NCBI RefSeq assembly: GCF_001463705.1
Contig: NZ_BBWH01000001.1
Span: forward strand, 62,001 to 126,000
From: Aureimonas sp. AU12
GTDB taxonomy: Bacteria > Pseudomonadota > Alphaproteobacteria > Rhizobiales > Rhizobiaceae
Direction: 5' to 3'
DNA length: 64,000 nucleotides
A model generated the notes under the pieces. That model had not been told where the DNA came from. It saw only the letters and a list, made by a program, of their open reading frames with translations, and did no database searches. A program made the translations under genes and the position numbers. Positions 41,867-49,457 of the stretch are shown piece after piece; within the stretch, counting starts at the first letter, position 1; every line of letters starts with the position of its first letter.

Positions 41867-43063
41867 TCACCGTGTCGGCGCAGCCGGCATCAGCGTCGGT
41901 ACCGTCGTCTCAGTCGGAGGAACCTCGGGCACGAGCACCGGCTGGGCTTCCGGCACGCGGGGGTTTCGTCCCGTCCCCACCGTCGCGGCGACCGCGGCCA
42001 GCGCCATGAAGGCAATCGCGTAGGACGAGGCGAGCACGACACGGGCGGCGCCGGGCCAGGCGTCGATGGTTCGACGCAGGATCGCGTAGAGCTTCAGATC
42101 GAGCAGCCCGTAGGGAATGGCGATCGCGAGAGGTCCGACCACACCGACGACCCAGAGCAGCGGCGATGGAATGGGCGGATGCAGGATCATCAGGGCGATG
42201 ATCAGCGGAGCATGGCAGAGATACAGCGCGTAGCTCCAGTCGCCGTAGCGATCTGCGAGGCTCGCCAATCGTTCGTCGGGCCGACGATCTCCTCGATCCC
42301 ACGAGACAGCCAGGCCGACGAGAAGAACGGCGGCGACGGAGGCAACCCAGCGATCGCCGCCGATCGAGAACGCCCCGCTCAACATCATGACGCCCATGGC
42401 GAGAGCGCCGACGGCCGGCTGGAACAGTCCGCGGCGCGCGAGCCATGGGATCAGCAGGCCGCCCGCGAACGCGGAGTTCACCGCCATCATCGGAAGGAGA
42501 TCGATCGTCGGCGTCAGCACGATCTGTTGAGCTGGCAGCCACCAGGTGCCGAACGCGATGATGGCGAGCCAGATGAGCGCTATTGCCTCGACGCGGCGTT
42601 TGAGACCGATGAGGGAACACAGGAACAGGAACACGTAGAACGTCGTCTCGAACAGCAGCGTCCATTCCACGCCGAGATAGTAGATCCGCCCCTCGCCCAC
42701 CGGCACGAGCGTCATCGCCCAGAAGTCGTATTCGTGCAGTTTGCCGCGCGCGACAATGAGCGAGCCAAGGACGATGAAGAAGATCGGATAGATGCGGACG
42801 ATGCGGTGAGCGAGAAACCGCCAAGGGTCCGTCCGCGGCAAGATTTCCGCCATCAGATAGCCCGACAACGCGAAGAAGATCGCGACGCCGAGAAGCCCGA
42901 AGCGTCCGTCGAAGACGCGGACGAACCGGTCGTCGCCGACGAACCGGTCGAGATAGACGCTTGCGTGGTAGAGCAGCACGCAGATCGCGGCGAAGGCCCG
43001 AAGCCATTGCAGGTTTCGGTTTCTCGCGGGGCGCGGCGGCCCCGCCGACCGAGCAGCCATCAT
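41867..43063 (-). CDS. Acyltransferase family 3 membrane protein (OafA/YrhL type)
   Basis: A 398-residue integral membrane acyltransferase with about ten membrane helices. The N-terminal NLQWLRAFAAICVLLYHASVYLDRF carries the conserved RxxAxxxVxxxH signature (catalytic histidine), and ALSGYLMAEI and AHRIVRIYPIFFIVL are family motifs. Such proteins move acetyl or other acyl groups onto exopolysaccharide, O-antigen or Nod-type molecules. There are no polysaccharide genes next to it, so the acceptor is unknown. Two consecutive ATGs (43063 and 43060) are possible starts. Confidence 0.88.
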   Translation of the reverse strand: MMAARSAGPPRPARNRNLQWLRAFAAICVLLYHASVYLDRFVGDDRFVRVFDGRFGLLGVAIFFALSGYLMAEILPRTDPWRFLAHRIVRIYPIFFIVLGSLIVARGKLHEYDFWAMTLVPVGEGRIYYLGVEWTLLFETTFYVFLFLCSLIGLKRRVEAIALIWLAIIAFGTWWLPAQQIVLTPTIDLLPMMAVNSAFAGGLLIPWLARRGLFQPAVGALAMGVMMLSGAFSIGGDRWVASVAAVLLVGLAVSWDRGDRRPDERLASLADRYGDWSYALYLCHAPLIIALMILHPPIPSPLLWVVGVVGPLAIAIPYGLLDLKLYAILRRTIDAWPGAARVVLASSYAIAFMALAAVAATVGTGRNPRVPEAQPVLVPEVPPTETTVPTLMPAAPTR

Positions 43064-43120
43064 CAGGACATCACCGGACGCTCGTCGCCCATCGCCTGCC
43101 GATTGGTCGAAGGCATGGCG

Positions 43121-44095
43121 TCATACGAGAAGAATCGAGGTGCCGGTCGTGCGCCGCGACTCGAGATCGCGATGGGCCTCCGCCGCGTCGGCCAACCGGT
43201 ACCGCTGGTCGACCCGGATCTTGACGGCCCCCGACGCGACCACTTCGAACAGCGCGCTCGCCGAGGCTTCGGTTTCGGCGCGAGTCGCGTTGTAGCCCAT
43301 CAGGCTCGGACGCGTCGCGAAGAGCGATCCCTTCTGGTTGAGCATCGCGAGTTCGAAATTGGCGATCGTGCCGGAGGACTGGCCGAAGCTCACGAAGAGA
43401 CCAAGCCTGCGGATGCAGTCGAGGCTGGCAGGGAACGTGTCACGCCCGACCGAATCGTAGACGACGTCGCATTTGCGGCCATCGGTCAGTTCGAGCACGC
43501 GTTCGGGAAAGTTCTCCTCCCGGTAGTTGATGACGTGGTCGTACCCGTGGTCGAGTGCCAGTTGCACCTTATCCGCCGATCCCGCCGTGCCGATCACGGT
43601 GGCGCCGAGGTGCTTGGCCCACTGGCCGGCGATGAGGCCGACGCCGCCGGCGGCCGCGTGGATCAGGATCGTGTGACCGGGACCGACGGCAAACGTGCGT
43701 CGCAGCAGGTACTCGGCGGTCATGCCCTTCAGCATCATCGCCGCTGCCGTCTCGTTGTCGATCGTGTCGGGCACGCGCACGGCGATCGCAGCCTTGACCA
43801 GCAACTCCTCGGCATAGGTGCCTTCGGCGCTGCTGTAGGCGACACGGTCGCCGATCCGAAGCCCCAAAACGCCCTCGCCGAGGGCAACGATCTCGCCCAC
43901 CCCTTCCTTGCCCGGCACGAAGGGCAGCTGCGGCGCCTTGTAGGTCCCGTTTCTGAAATAGACGTCGATGAAGTTGAGTCCGGCTGCGAATTGGCGGACG
44001 CGGATCTCGCCGGGCGCGGGAGCGCCAACCTCGACCGGCTTCCACTGGAGAACCTCGGGCCCGCCGAGTTGTTCGACTACGATGGCGTTCGTCAT
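43121..44095 (-). CDS. NADPH:quinone oxidoreductase (zeta-crystallin type)
   Basis: A 324-residue medium-chain dehydrogenase/reductase of the quinone oxidoreductase group. The zinc ligands of alcohol dehydrogenases are absent, as in this group. GLNFIDVYFRNGTYKAP and the signature VLIHAAAGGVGLIAGQWAKHLG-type NADPH-binding region (near residue 140) are visible. It should reduce quinones or enones in the cytoplasm. The start overlaps the pcs stop in ATGA, so the two genes are coupled, although no functional link is obvious. Confidence 0.9.
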   Translation of the reverse strand: MTNAIVVEQLGGPEVLQWKPVEVGAPAPGEIRVRQFAAGLNFIDVYFRNGTYKAPQLPFVPGKEGVGEIVALGEGVLGLRIGDRVAYSSAEGTYAEELLVKAAIAVRVPDTIDNETAAAMMLKGMTAEYLLRRTFAVGPGHTILIHAAAGGVGLIAGQWAKHLGATVIGTAGSADKVQLALDHGYDHVINYREENFPERVLELTDGRKCDVVYDSVGRDTFPASLDCIRRLGLFVSFGQSSGTIANFELAMLNQKGSLFATRPSLMGYNATRAETEASASALFEVVASGAVKIRVDQRYRLADAAEAHRDLESRRTTGTSILLV

Positions 44096-44832
44096 GCGTG
44101 CTCTTCCCGTTCGTCGTTGCGTCCGCTGCCGCCAAAGATGCGGTCTTTCAACTGCAAGATGCCGCCGATCGAGAAGAGATAAAGGCCCGTCAACAAAATG
44201 GTGTGCCGAACCCAGGGGTCCGGATCGAAATTCGAGACGATCGCCAGGATGCCGCAGATCGACCAGACCGCGAACACGGCGAGATTGAAGGCCCGAAAGC
44301 GAACCACGCGGACGGGATGCAGGAACTTGATCGGAAGGAAGGTCGCGGCCGAGCAGAAGACGACGAAGAGGAGCGCCGTCCATTCGTTCGGTTTCGTCGC
44401 GAAGAAGGTGAAGACCACCATGTTCCACGTCACGGGGAAGCCGCGGAAGAAGTTGTCCTTCGTCTTCATCCGCGTGTCCGCGTAGTAGACGGCGCTGGTG
44501 ATGACGATGAGGCCGGCCGCGACGAAGGACCATGGTCGTCCGATGATCCCGGACTGGTAGAGTGCGAACGCGGGAATCAGGACGTAGGTCGAATAGTCGA
44601 TGATCGAGTCGAGGATATCGCCGGACCAGTTCGGCAGCACGCGCTTGATGTCGACCTTGCGGGCGATCGGCCCGTCGATACCGTCGACGAACAGGGCGAG
44701 CCCGAGCCAGGCGAACATGTCGACCCAATGCTGTTCCGCTGCCGCGATGATCGACATGAAGGCCCAGAAGGCGCCGCTCGCCGTCAGCAGATGGACGGAA
44801 AAGGCCCGCCATTGCCGGAAATTGGATGTCAC
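44092..44832 (-). CDS. pcs: Phosphatidylcholine synthase
   Basis: Pcs condenses choline directly with CDP-diacylglycerol to make phosphatidylcholine, a route typical of rhizobia, Brucella and other host-associated bacteria. The 246-residue membrane protein has about eight helices and the CDP-alcohol phosphotransferase motif in DGIDGPIARKVDIKR followed by GDILDSIIDY (D-G-x2-A-R-x-G-x3-D-x3-D pattern). The YYADTRMKTKDNFFRGFP loop resembles known Pcs proteins. The start is GTG at 44832. No methyltransferase gene (pmtA) lies nearby, so choline uptake is presumably needed. Confidence 0.92.
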   Translation of the reverse strand: MTSNFRQWRAFSVHLLTASGAFWAFMSIIAAAEQHWVDMFAWLGLALFVDGIDGPIARKVDIKRVLPNWSGDILDSIIDYSTYVLIPAFALYQSGIIGRPWSFVAAGLIVITSAVYYADTRMKTKDNFFRGFPVTWNMVVFTFFATKPNEWTALLFVVFCSAATFLPIKFLHPVRVVRFRAFNLAVFAVWSICGILAIVSNFDPDPWVRHTILLTGLYLFSIGGILQLKDRIFGGSGRNDEREEHA

Positions 44833-44889
44833 GTCGTTTGCCTGGGTCCCGAGAGCCGATCCGCCGTGAGTATCGCAGGCGACATGTCA

Positions 44890-44917
44890 TTGTCATCCTT
44901 GGCGTTCGCCGTATGTC
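44890..44917 (+). promoter_or_regulatory. Possible promoter of the UbiH-family gene
   Basis: TTGTCA (44890-44895), 16-base spacer and TATGTC (44912-44917), about 68 bases before the ATG at 44985. The -35 and spacer match the dusB promoter. Confidence 0.45.
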
Positions 44918-44984
44918 AGCAAATCATGTGAACAGGCGGGTCTATGGCGATCCGTCGGCACCTCGATGACGAGAGAGTGACGAT

Positions 44985-46208
44985 ATGCCCCTGATCAAAC
45001 GTCAGATCGCGGTGGTCGGCGGCGGCCTCGCCGGCTGGAGCGCGGCAGTTGGATTTGCCAAGGCCGGTTTCGACACGATCCTGCTCGCGCCGGCCTCCAC
45101 CTCCGACCGGCGTTCGACGGCGCTGATCGGACCCTCCGTCGATTTCCTCGCGGGTCTGGGGCTCGCCGAGGGGTTGCGGGAGGCTGGCCAGCCGCTGGTG
45201 GTCATGCGCCTGATCGACGATACCGGTCGCCTTCTGCGCGCACCGACGGTCGAATTCCACGCCAGCGAAATCGATCTCGACGCGTTCGGGCAGAACGTGA
45301 TGAACGCCGATCTCCTGAGAATGCTGAACGAGATCGGCGAAACGCTGTCCGATCGGCTGACCGTCGTCGAGGAAGGCCTGGTCTCGATCGCCACCGACGC
45401 GGACGGAGTGACGATCGAGACCGCGACCCACGAGATCCGCGCCGGCCTCGCTGTCGGGGCGGACGGGCGCAATTCGCCGGTTCGCACGCATGCCGGCATC
45501 GGCGTGCGCAAATGGTCGTATCCCCAGAGCGCGATCGTCCTGAACTTCGCACATGACCGCGATCACGACAGCATTTCCACGGAGTTCCACACGCGGACGG
45601 GGCCGTTCACGCAGGTTCCCCTGCCCGGTCGGCGCTCATCGCTCGTCTGGGTCGAGGAGCCGAAGGTCGCCGATCTTCTCGCCGACGTGTCGCTCAGCCG
45701 CCTGTCGCGGATGGTGGAGGATCGGATGCATTCCATCCTTGGCGCGGTCGAGGTCGAGGAGGGCGTCCAGTGCTTCCCGCTCAGCGGCGCCGCCGCCGAA
45801 CGGATGACGGCCGAGCGAATCGCCCTCGTCGGCGAGGCCGCGCACGTGTTCCCGCCGATCGGGGCGCAGGGTCTCAATCTCGGATTGCGCGACGCCGCCG
45901 ACCTCATCGAGGTCGCCGGTCGTCACCGGGACGATCCGGGATGCCCGGCGATGCTGCGTGACTACGAAGCCAAGCGCCGCGTCGACGTCGTCTCGCGAAC
46001 AGCCGCCGTGGATCTCCTGAACCGGTCCCTGCTGACCGAATTCCTGCCGGTGCAGGCGATCCGCAGCCTGGGGCTCGGCTTGCTGGCGCGCGGTTCGATG
46101 CTGCGACGGTTCGTGATGAAGGAGGGCGTGACGCCGGGATCGTCGCTGCGCCGATCGCCTCGCCGCACGCCGCCAGATGACGCGCCGCTCGACCCGCTCG
46201 TGCCGTGA
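44985..46208 (+). CDS. UbiH/UbiF/UbiL-family ubiquinone hydroxylase
   Basis: A 407-residue FAD monooxygenase of the ubiquinone-biosynthesis group that hydroxylates the ring. The Rossmann motif is IAVVGGGLAGWSAAVGFA; the second FAD motif AGLAVGADGRNSPVR includes the family's DG; and ALVGEAAHVFPPIGAQGLNLGLRDA is the FAD-ribityl motif, here with GEAAH in place of GDAAH. Alphaproteobacteria often use one UbiL-type enzyme for more than one position, so the exact symbol is left open. It is divergent from pcs and followed by hspQ. Confidence 0.88.
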   Translation: MPLIKRQIAVVGGGLAGWSAAVGFAKAGFDTILLAPASTSDRRSTALIGPSVDFLAGLGLAEGLREAGQPLVVMRLIDDTGRLLRAPTVEFHASEIDLDAFGQNVMNADLLRMLNEIGETLSDRLTVVEEGLVSIATDADGVTIETATHEIRAGLAVGADGRNSPVRTHAGIGVRKWSYPQSAIVLNFAHDRDHDSISTEFHTRTGPFTQVPLPGRRSSLVWVEEPKVADLLADVSLSRLSRMVEDRMHSILGAVEVEEGVQCFPLSGAAAERMTAERIALVGEAAHVFPPIGAQGLNLGLRDAADLIEVAGRHRDDPGCPAMLRDYEAKRRVDVVSRTAAVDLLNRSLLTEFLPVQAIRSLGLGLLARGSMLRRFVMKEGVTPGSSLRRSPRRTPPDDAPLDPLVP

Positions 46209-46247
46209 CGCGAGCCCGCGTTTAGAGGCGTTCGAACGTGCGAAAGC

Positions 46248-46277
46248 CTTGCCCGATGGCTTCGGGCGGGGCTATGT
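46248..46277 (+). promoter_or_regulatory. RpoH-like promoter of hspQ
   Basis: CTTGCC (46248-46253), 17-base spacer and GCTATGT (46271-46277). This fits the alphaproteobacterial heat-shock sigma pattern CTTG-N-CYTATNT with one mismatch in the -10. The expected start is within a few bases of the ATG at 46286. Confidence 0.45.
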
Positions 46278-46285
46278 CGCTCGCC

Positions 46286-46618
46286 ATGAGCACATCGCAG
46301 AACGCCCGCTTCTTCATCGGCCAGATCGTCCGGCACCGCCTCTTCCCGTTCCGCGGCGTGATCTTCGACGTGGATCCGGAATTCGACAACACCGAGGAAT
46401 GGTACCAGTCGATCCCGGCGGACGTGCGCCCGCGCAAGGACCAGCCGTTTTACCACCTCTTCGCCGAGAATGCTGACAGCGAGTACATCGCCTATGTCTC
46501 GGAACAGAATCTCGTTCCGGACGAGTCGGGGTCGGCTGTGCGCCATCCGCAGATCGCCGACCTCTTCGAGGGCCCGATTGACGGGTCCTATCGCCTGAAG
46601 GAAACGCGTCGGAACTGA
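46286..46618 (+). CDS. hspQ: Heat-shock protein HspQ
   Basis: HspQ (YccV family) is a small heat-shock protein that binds hemimethylated DNA in vitro and modulates Lon in enterobacteria. The 110 residues include FFIGQIVRHRLFPFRGVIFDVDPEF, the WY pair in NTEEWYQSIP, and RPRKDQPFYHLFAEN followed by YIAYVSEQNLVPDESG, all family hallmarks. ATG 46286 gives the standard length; an in-frame ATG at 46274 would lie inside the predicted -10. A two-way hairpin terminator follows. Confidence 0.94.
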   Translation: MSTSQNARFFIGQIVRHRLFPFRGVIFDVDPEFDNTEEWYQSIPADVRPRKDQPFYHLFAENADSEYIAYVSEQNLVPDESGSAVRHPQIADLFEGPIDGSYRLKETRRN

Positions 46619-46658
46619 TCCCGACTGCCGGGCTCGAACGCGAAACCCGGACATGGAA

Positions 46659-46679
46659 ACGGCGGCCATTGGCCGCCGT
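46659..46679. terminator. Bidirectional terminator between hspQ and the IalB gene
   Basis: ACGGCGGCC (46659-46667) and GGCCGCCGT (46671-46679) form a perfect 9-bp stem with a 3-base loop between convergent genes. Short T-containing runs lie on both sides. Confidence 0.7.
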
Positions 46680-46707
46680 CTCGTTATCTGTAATCCTCTG
46701 CCGCGTC

Positions 46708-47394
46708 TTACTGCGCGGCGGGCTCGGCCTTCGCCTTGTTCTGCGCGTCCTCAAAACGCTGGCGACGGGCGTCAGCCTGGCTCTGGAGCGCTTCGTTCAG
46801 CTTCTGCTGGCGCTCGGCGAGTTCCGGCTGGGCGCGAGCCGGGCCGTCATAGGCCTGCGTGAAGCCCGAAAGGCTGACGCTGATCGGGTTCGGCTGGCGC
46901 TGGAAGTTGACCGAGGTGACCTTGAGCACCTTGCCCTTCTTCATCGAGGCGACGAGCGCGTCCGACAGCTCGGCCTCGGCGATGCAGCGATCGGGGAAGC
47001 AGACCGAGTAGTTCAGTGTCTGCGGCTTGTTCTCGTCGATCTGGATCTGGACGCCGGCGGGCACCACGCGGCCGGTCGGAACGACCGCCTGCAGCACCTT
47101 CTGCGTCACCTTGCCGGTGACGTTGATCAGGTTCACTGCGGTAATGAGCTGACGGGTGTCGGCGATCATCGTGTACTGCGTGTTGCAGATGTTGTTGTCG
47201 GCCTGCGGCGAACAGACCTTGAACCATTCGGCCGGAACCTGCTGTGCCACCGCGCCGGTCGCGGGCGCCAGCATACCGGCGACGGTCGCGAGGCCGACCA
47301 CGGCTGCGGTACGCTCGATGGACTTGAAACGGGTTCTCACGGGACGGACATCCTTCTTTCGGCGTCGGCTTCGATCTCGGGTCGCCGACTGCAT
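46708..47394 (-). CDS. Invasion-associated locus B (IalB) family protein
   Basis: A 228-residue exported protein of the IalB family, named from Bartonella but widespread in free-living relatives. After a basic N-region a signal peptide ends near GAVAQQ. The mature part holds two cysteine pairs (VCSPQADNNICN and YSVCFPDRCIAEAEL) likely to form disulfides, and the family segment around KVLQAVVPTGRVVPAGVQIQID. The C-terminal 45 residues are Gln/Ala/Glu-rich and probably helical. Start 47394 has GGAGG five bases ahead; a GTG at 47340 would give a shorter, more usual signal peptide. Confidence 0.85.
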   Translation of the reverse strand: MQSATRDRSRRRKKDVRPVRTRFKSIERTAAVVGLATVAGMLAPATGAVAQQVPAEWFKVCSPQADNNICNTQYTMIADTRQLITAVNLINVTGKVTQKVLQAVVPTGRVVPAGVQIQIDENKPQTLNYSVCFPDRCIAEAELSDALVASMKKGKVLKVTSVNFQRQPNPISVSLSGFTQAYDGPARAQPELAERQQKLNEALQSQADARRQRFEDAQNKAKAEPAAQ

Positions 47395-47502
47395 AACGAC
47401 CTCCGCGGTCTTCTGCAAATACGCCCTTTTGAAGACCTGCCCGAAGCTTGCGCCCGGCCGGTGGGCGGTAGGCAAGCCCCGGAAGATTCGATAGTTTCCG
47501 GG

Positions 47503-49392
47503 ATGAAAGCCACCGGAGTGCGCCCCAGAATGCCCTCGCCAGACCCTGCCCGAACCTTGCGGACCGCCGCTTGGTCGGCCTCCCTTGCCCTTCTGGTCGC
47601 CGCTGGATCGATCATTCCGGCCTCGGCCGAGCCGCAGCACGGCATCGCCATGCAGGGCGAGCCGAAACTCCCCGACGGCTTCGATCATTTTCCCTATGCC
47701 AACGCCGCCGCACCGAAGGGCGGCCGGATGGTCTACGGTGTGTTCGGCGATTTCGACAATCTGAACCCTGTCAGCGTGCGCGGAGCACTCACCACTGCAC
47801 GCGGCATCTTCGCCGATGCCGAGTTCGGCAATTTTGTCTTCGAACCGCTGATGCAGCGCTCGGCCGACGAGGCCTTCACGTTTTACGGCCTGATCGCTGA
47901 AAGCGTCGAGACCGATCCCGAACGCACCTTCGTCGAGTTCCAACTCAACCCCGCCGCCCGGTTCTCGGACGGTCGTCCGGTGCGGCCCGAAGACGTGATC
48001 GCCACCGCCGAGCTCCTGAAGGTTCAGGGCAGCGTGCGTCCGCAATATTCGAACTGGCTGTCAAAGGTGGCCGTGGTCGAGAAGCGCGGCGAGCACGGCG
48101 TCCGCTTCACCTTCAACGAAAAGGCCGACCGCGAGCTGCCGCTGCTGCTCGCCAGCCTGCCGGTGATGCCGGCCGGCGATTTCGACGCCAGGACGATCGC
48201 TGAGACGACGACGAAGCCGCCGGTGGGCTCCGGCCCCTACGTGATCGACCGCGTCGAGCCGGGACAGCGTATCGTCTATCGCCGCAATTCCGACTACTGG
48301 GGCAAGGATCTGCCGACCAAGCGTGGCATGGACAATTACGACGAGATTACCGTCGAGTACTACCGCGACCAGAACGCCCAGTTCGAGGCGTTCAAGAAGG
48401 GCCTGTCCTACCTCTACATCTACCAGCAGCCCAATCCACGGCACTGGCGCACGGCCTACGACTTCCCCGCCGTCGCCGACGGGCGCGTCGTCAAGGAGGT
48501 GTTCCAGACCGGCCGGCCAGCCAATCTGAACGCCTTTTTCTTCAACACGCGCCGTCCCGCCTTTGCGGATGAAAGGGTGCGAGCCGCCCTCGCCCTCCTG
48601 TTCGACTTCGAATGGGCCAATGACAATCTCTACTATGGCGCCTACAGCCGCCTCGGCAGCTTCTTCGACAATTCCGAACTCTCGAGCCTCGGTCGTCCGG
48701 TGGATGCCCGCGAGAGCGAGCTTCTGGCGCCCTACGCGGCGTCGCTCGACCGAAGCGTTCTGTCGGGCGCTTGGAAGCCGCCGGTCAGCGACGGCACGGG
48801 AAGCGATCGTCGGTTGCTGCGCGAGGCCGTCGACCAGCTTCAGGCCGCCGGCTACCGCTTCGAGGGAACGCGGATGATCGGTCCGGATGGGGCGCCGCTC
48901 TCCTTCGAGATCCTCGTCCAGTCGATCGACCAGCAGAAGATCGCCCTCGCCTATGCCCGAACCCTCGCCCGCATTGGTGTCGAGGCGAACGTGCGACAGG
49001 TGGATGATGCGCAGTATCAGAAGCGCAAGCAGAGCTTCGACTACGACGTGCTGATCTCGGCCTTCTCGGGCACGCTGTCGCCCGGCGCCGAGCAGATCAA
49101 CCGTTGGGGCTCGGCGGCGCGCGACCGCGCGGGATCGTTCAACTATGCAGGCGTCGCCAGCCCGGCGGTCGATGCAATGATCGCGGCGATGGTCTCGTCG
49201 CGCTCGCGCGAGGACTTCGTCTCGGCCGTGCGCGCCTACGACCGCGTCCTCATCAGCGGCCACTACGTCGTCCCGCTCTACTACATCGGCGAACAATGGC
49301 TGGCGCGCTGGACCTTCATCCAGCACCCCGCGGTCACGCCGCTGACCGGCTTCTACCTGCCGGCCTTCTGGCGCGAGCCGGGCGCCGGCTGA
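47503..49392 (+). CDS. YejA-like ABC transporter solute-binding protein
   Basis: A 629-residue periplasmic binding protein of the SBP_bac_5 family. A signal peptide ends near PASAEPQ (about residue 44). GEPKLPDGFDHFPYANAAAP and GGRMVYGVFGDFDNLNPVSV match the YejA branch that binds oligopeptides and microcin C-like compounds. The protein is full length to the C-terminal TGFYLPAFWREPG region. No permease or ATPase genes adjoin it; convergent mfd is downstream. ATG 47503 was chosen, with ATG 47530 an alternative. Confidence 0.88.
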   Translation: MKATGVRPRMPSPDPARTLRTAAWSASLALLVAAGSIIPASAEPQHGIAMQGEPKLPDGFDHFPYANAAAPKGGRMVYGVFGDFDNLNPVSVRGALTTARGIFADAEFGNFVFEPLMQRSADEAFTFYGLIAESVETDPERTFVEFQLNPAARFSDGRPVRPEDVIATAELLKVQGSVRPQYSNWLSKVAVVEKRGEHGVRFTFNEKADRELPLLLASLPVMPAGDFDARTIAETTTKPPVGSGPYVIDRVEPGQRIVYRRNSDYWGKDLPTKRGMDNYDEITVEYYRDQNAQFEAFKKGLSYLYIYQQPNPRHWRTAYDFPAVADGRVVKEVFQTGRPANLNAFFFNTRRPAFADERVRAALALLFDFEWANDNLYYGAYSRLGSFFDNSELSSLGRPVDARESELLAPYAASLDRSVLSGAWKPPVSDGTGSDRRLLREAVDQLQAAGYRFEGTRMIGPDGAPLSFEILVQSIDQQKIALAYARTLARIGVEANVRQVDDAQYQKRKQSFDYDVLISAFSGTLSPGAEQINRWGSAARDRAGSFNYAGVASPAVDAMIAAMVSSRSREDFVSAVRAYDRVLISGHYVVPLYYIGEQWLARWTFIQHPAVTPLTGFYLPAFWREPGAG

Positions 49393-49402
49393 ACGATGCC
49401 AA

Positions 49403-49427
49403 CGGGCGGAGCGGCTGATACCGCCCG
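49403..49427. terminator. Hairpin between the YejA-like gene and mfd
   Basis: CGGGCGG (49403-49409) and CCGCCCG (49421-49427) form a perfect 7-bp stem with an 11-base loop between convergent genes. No T-tract follows. Confidence 0.45.
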
Positions 49428-49457
49428 GTCCGCCGGTCGTGCAACCTGGCCCCTGCC

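Noticed and set aside
46669-49392. A 907-residue form of the YejA-like protein
   Set aside because: The extra N-terminus is antisense to ialB; a normal signal peptide starts at 47503.
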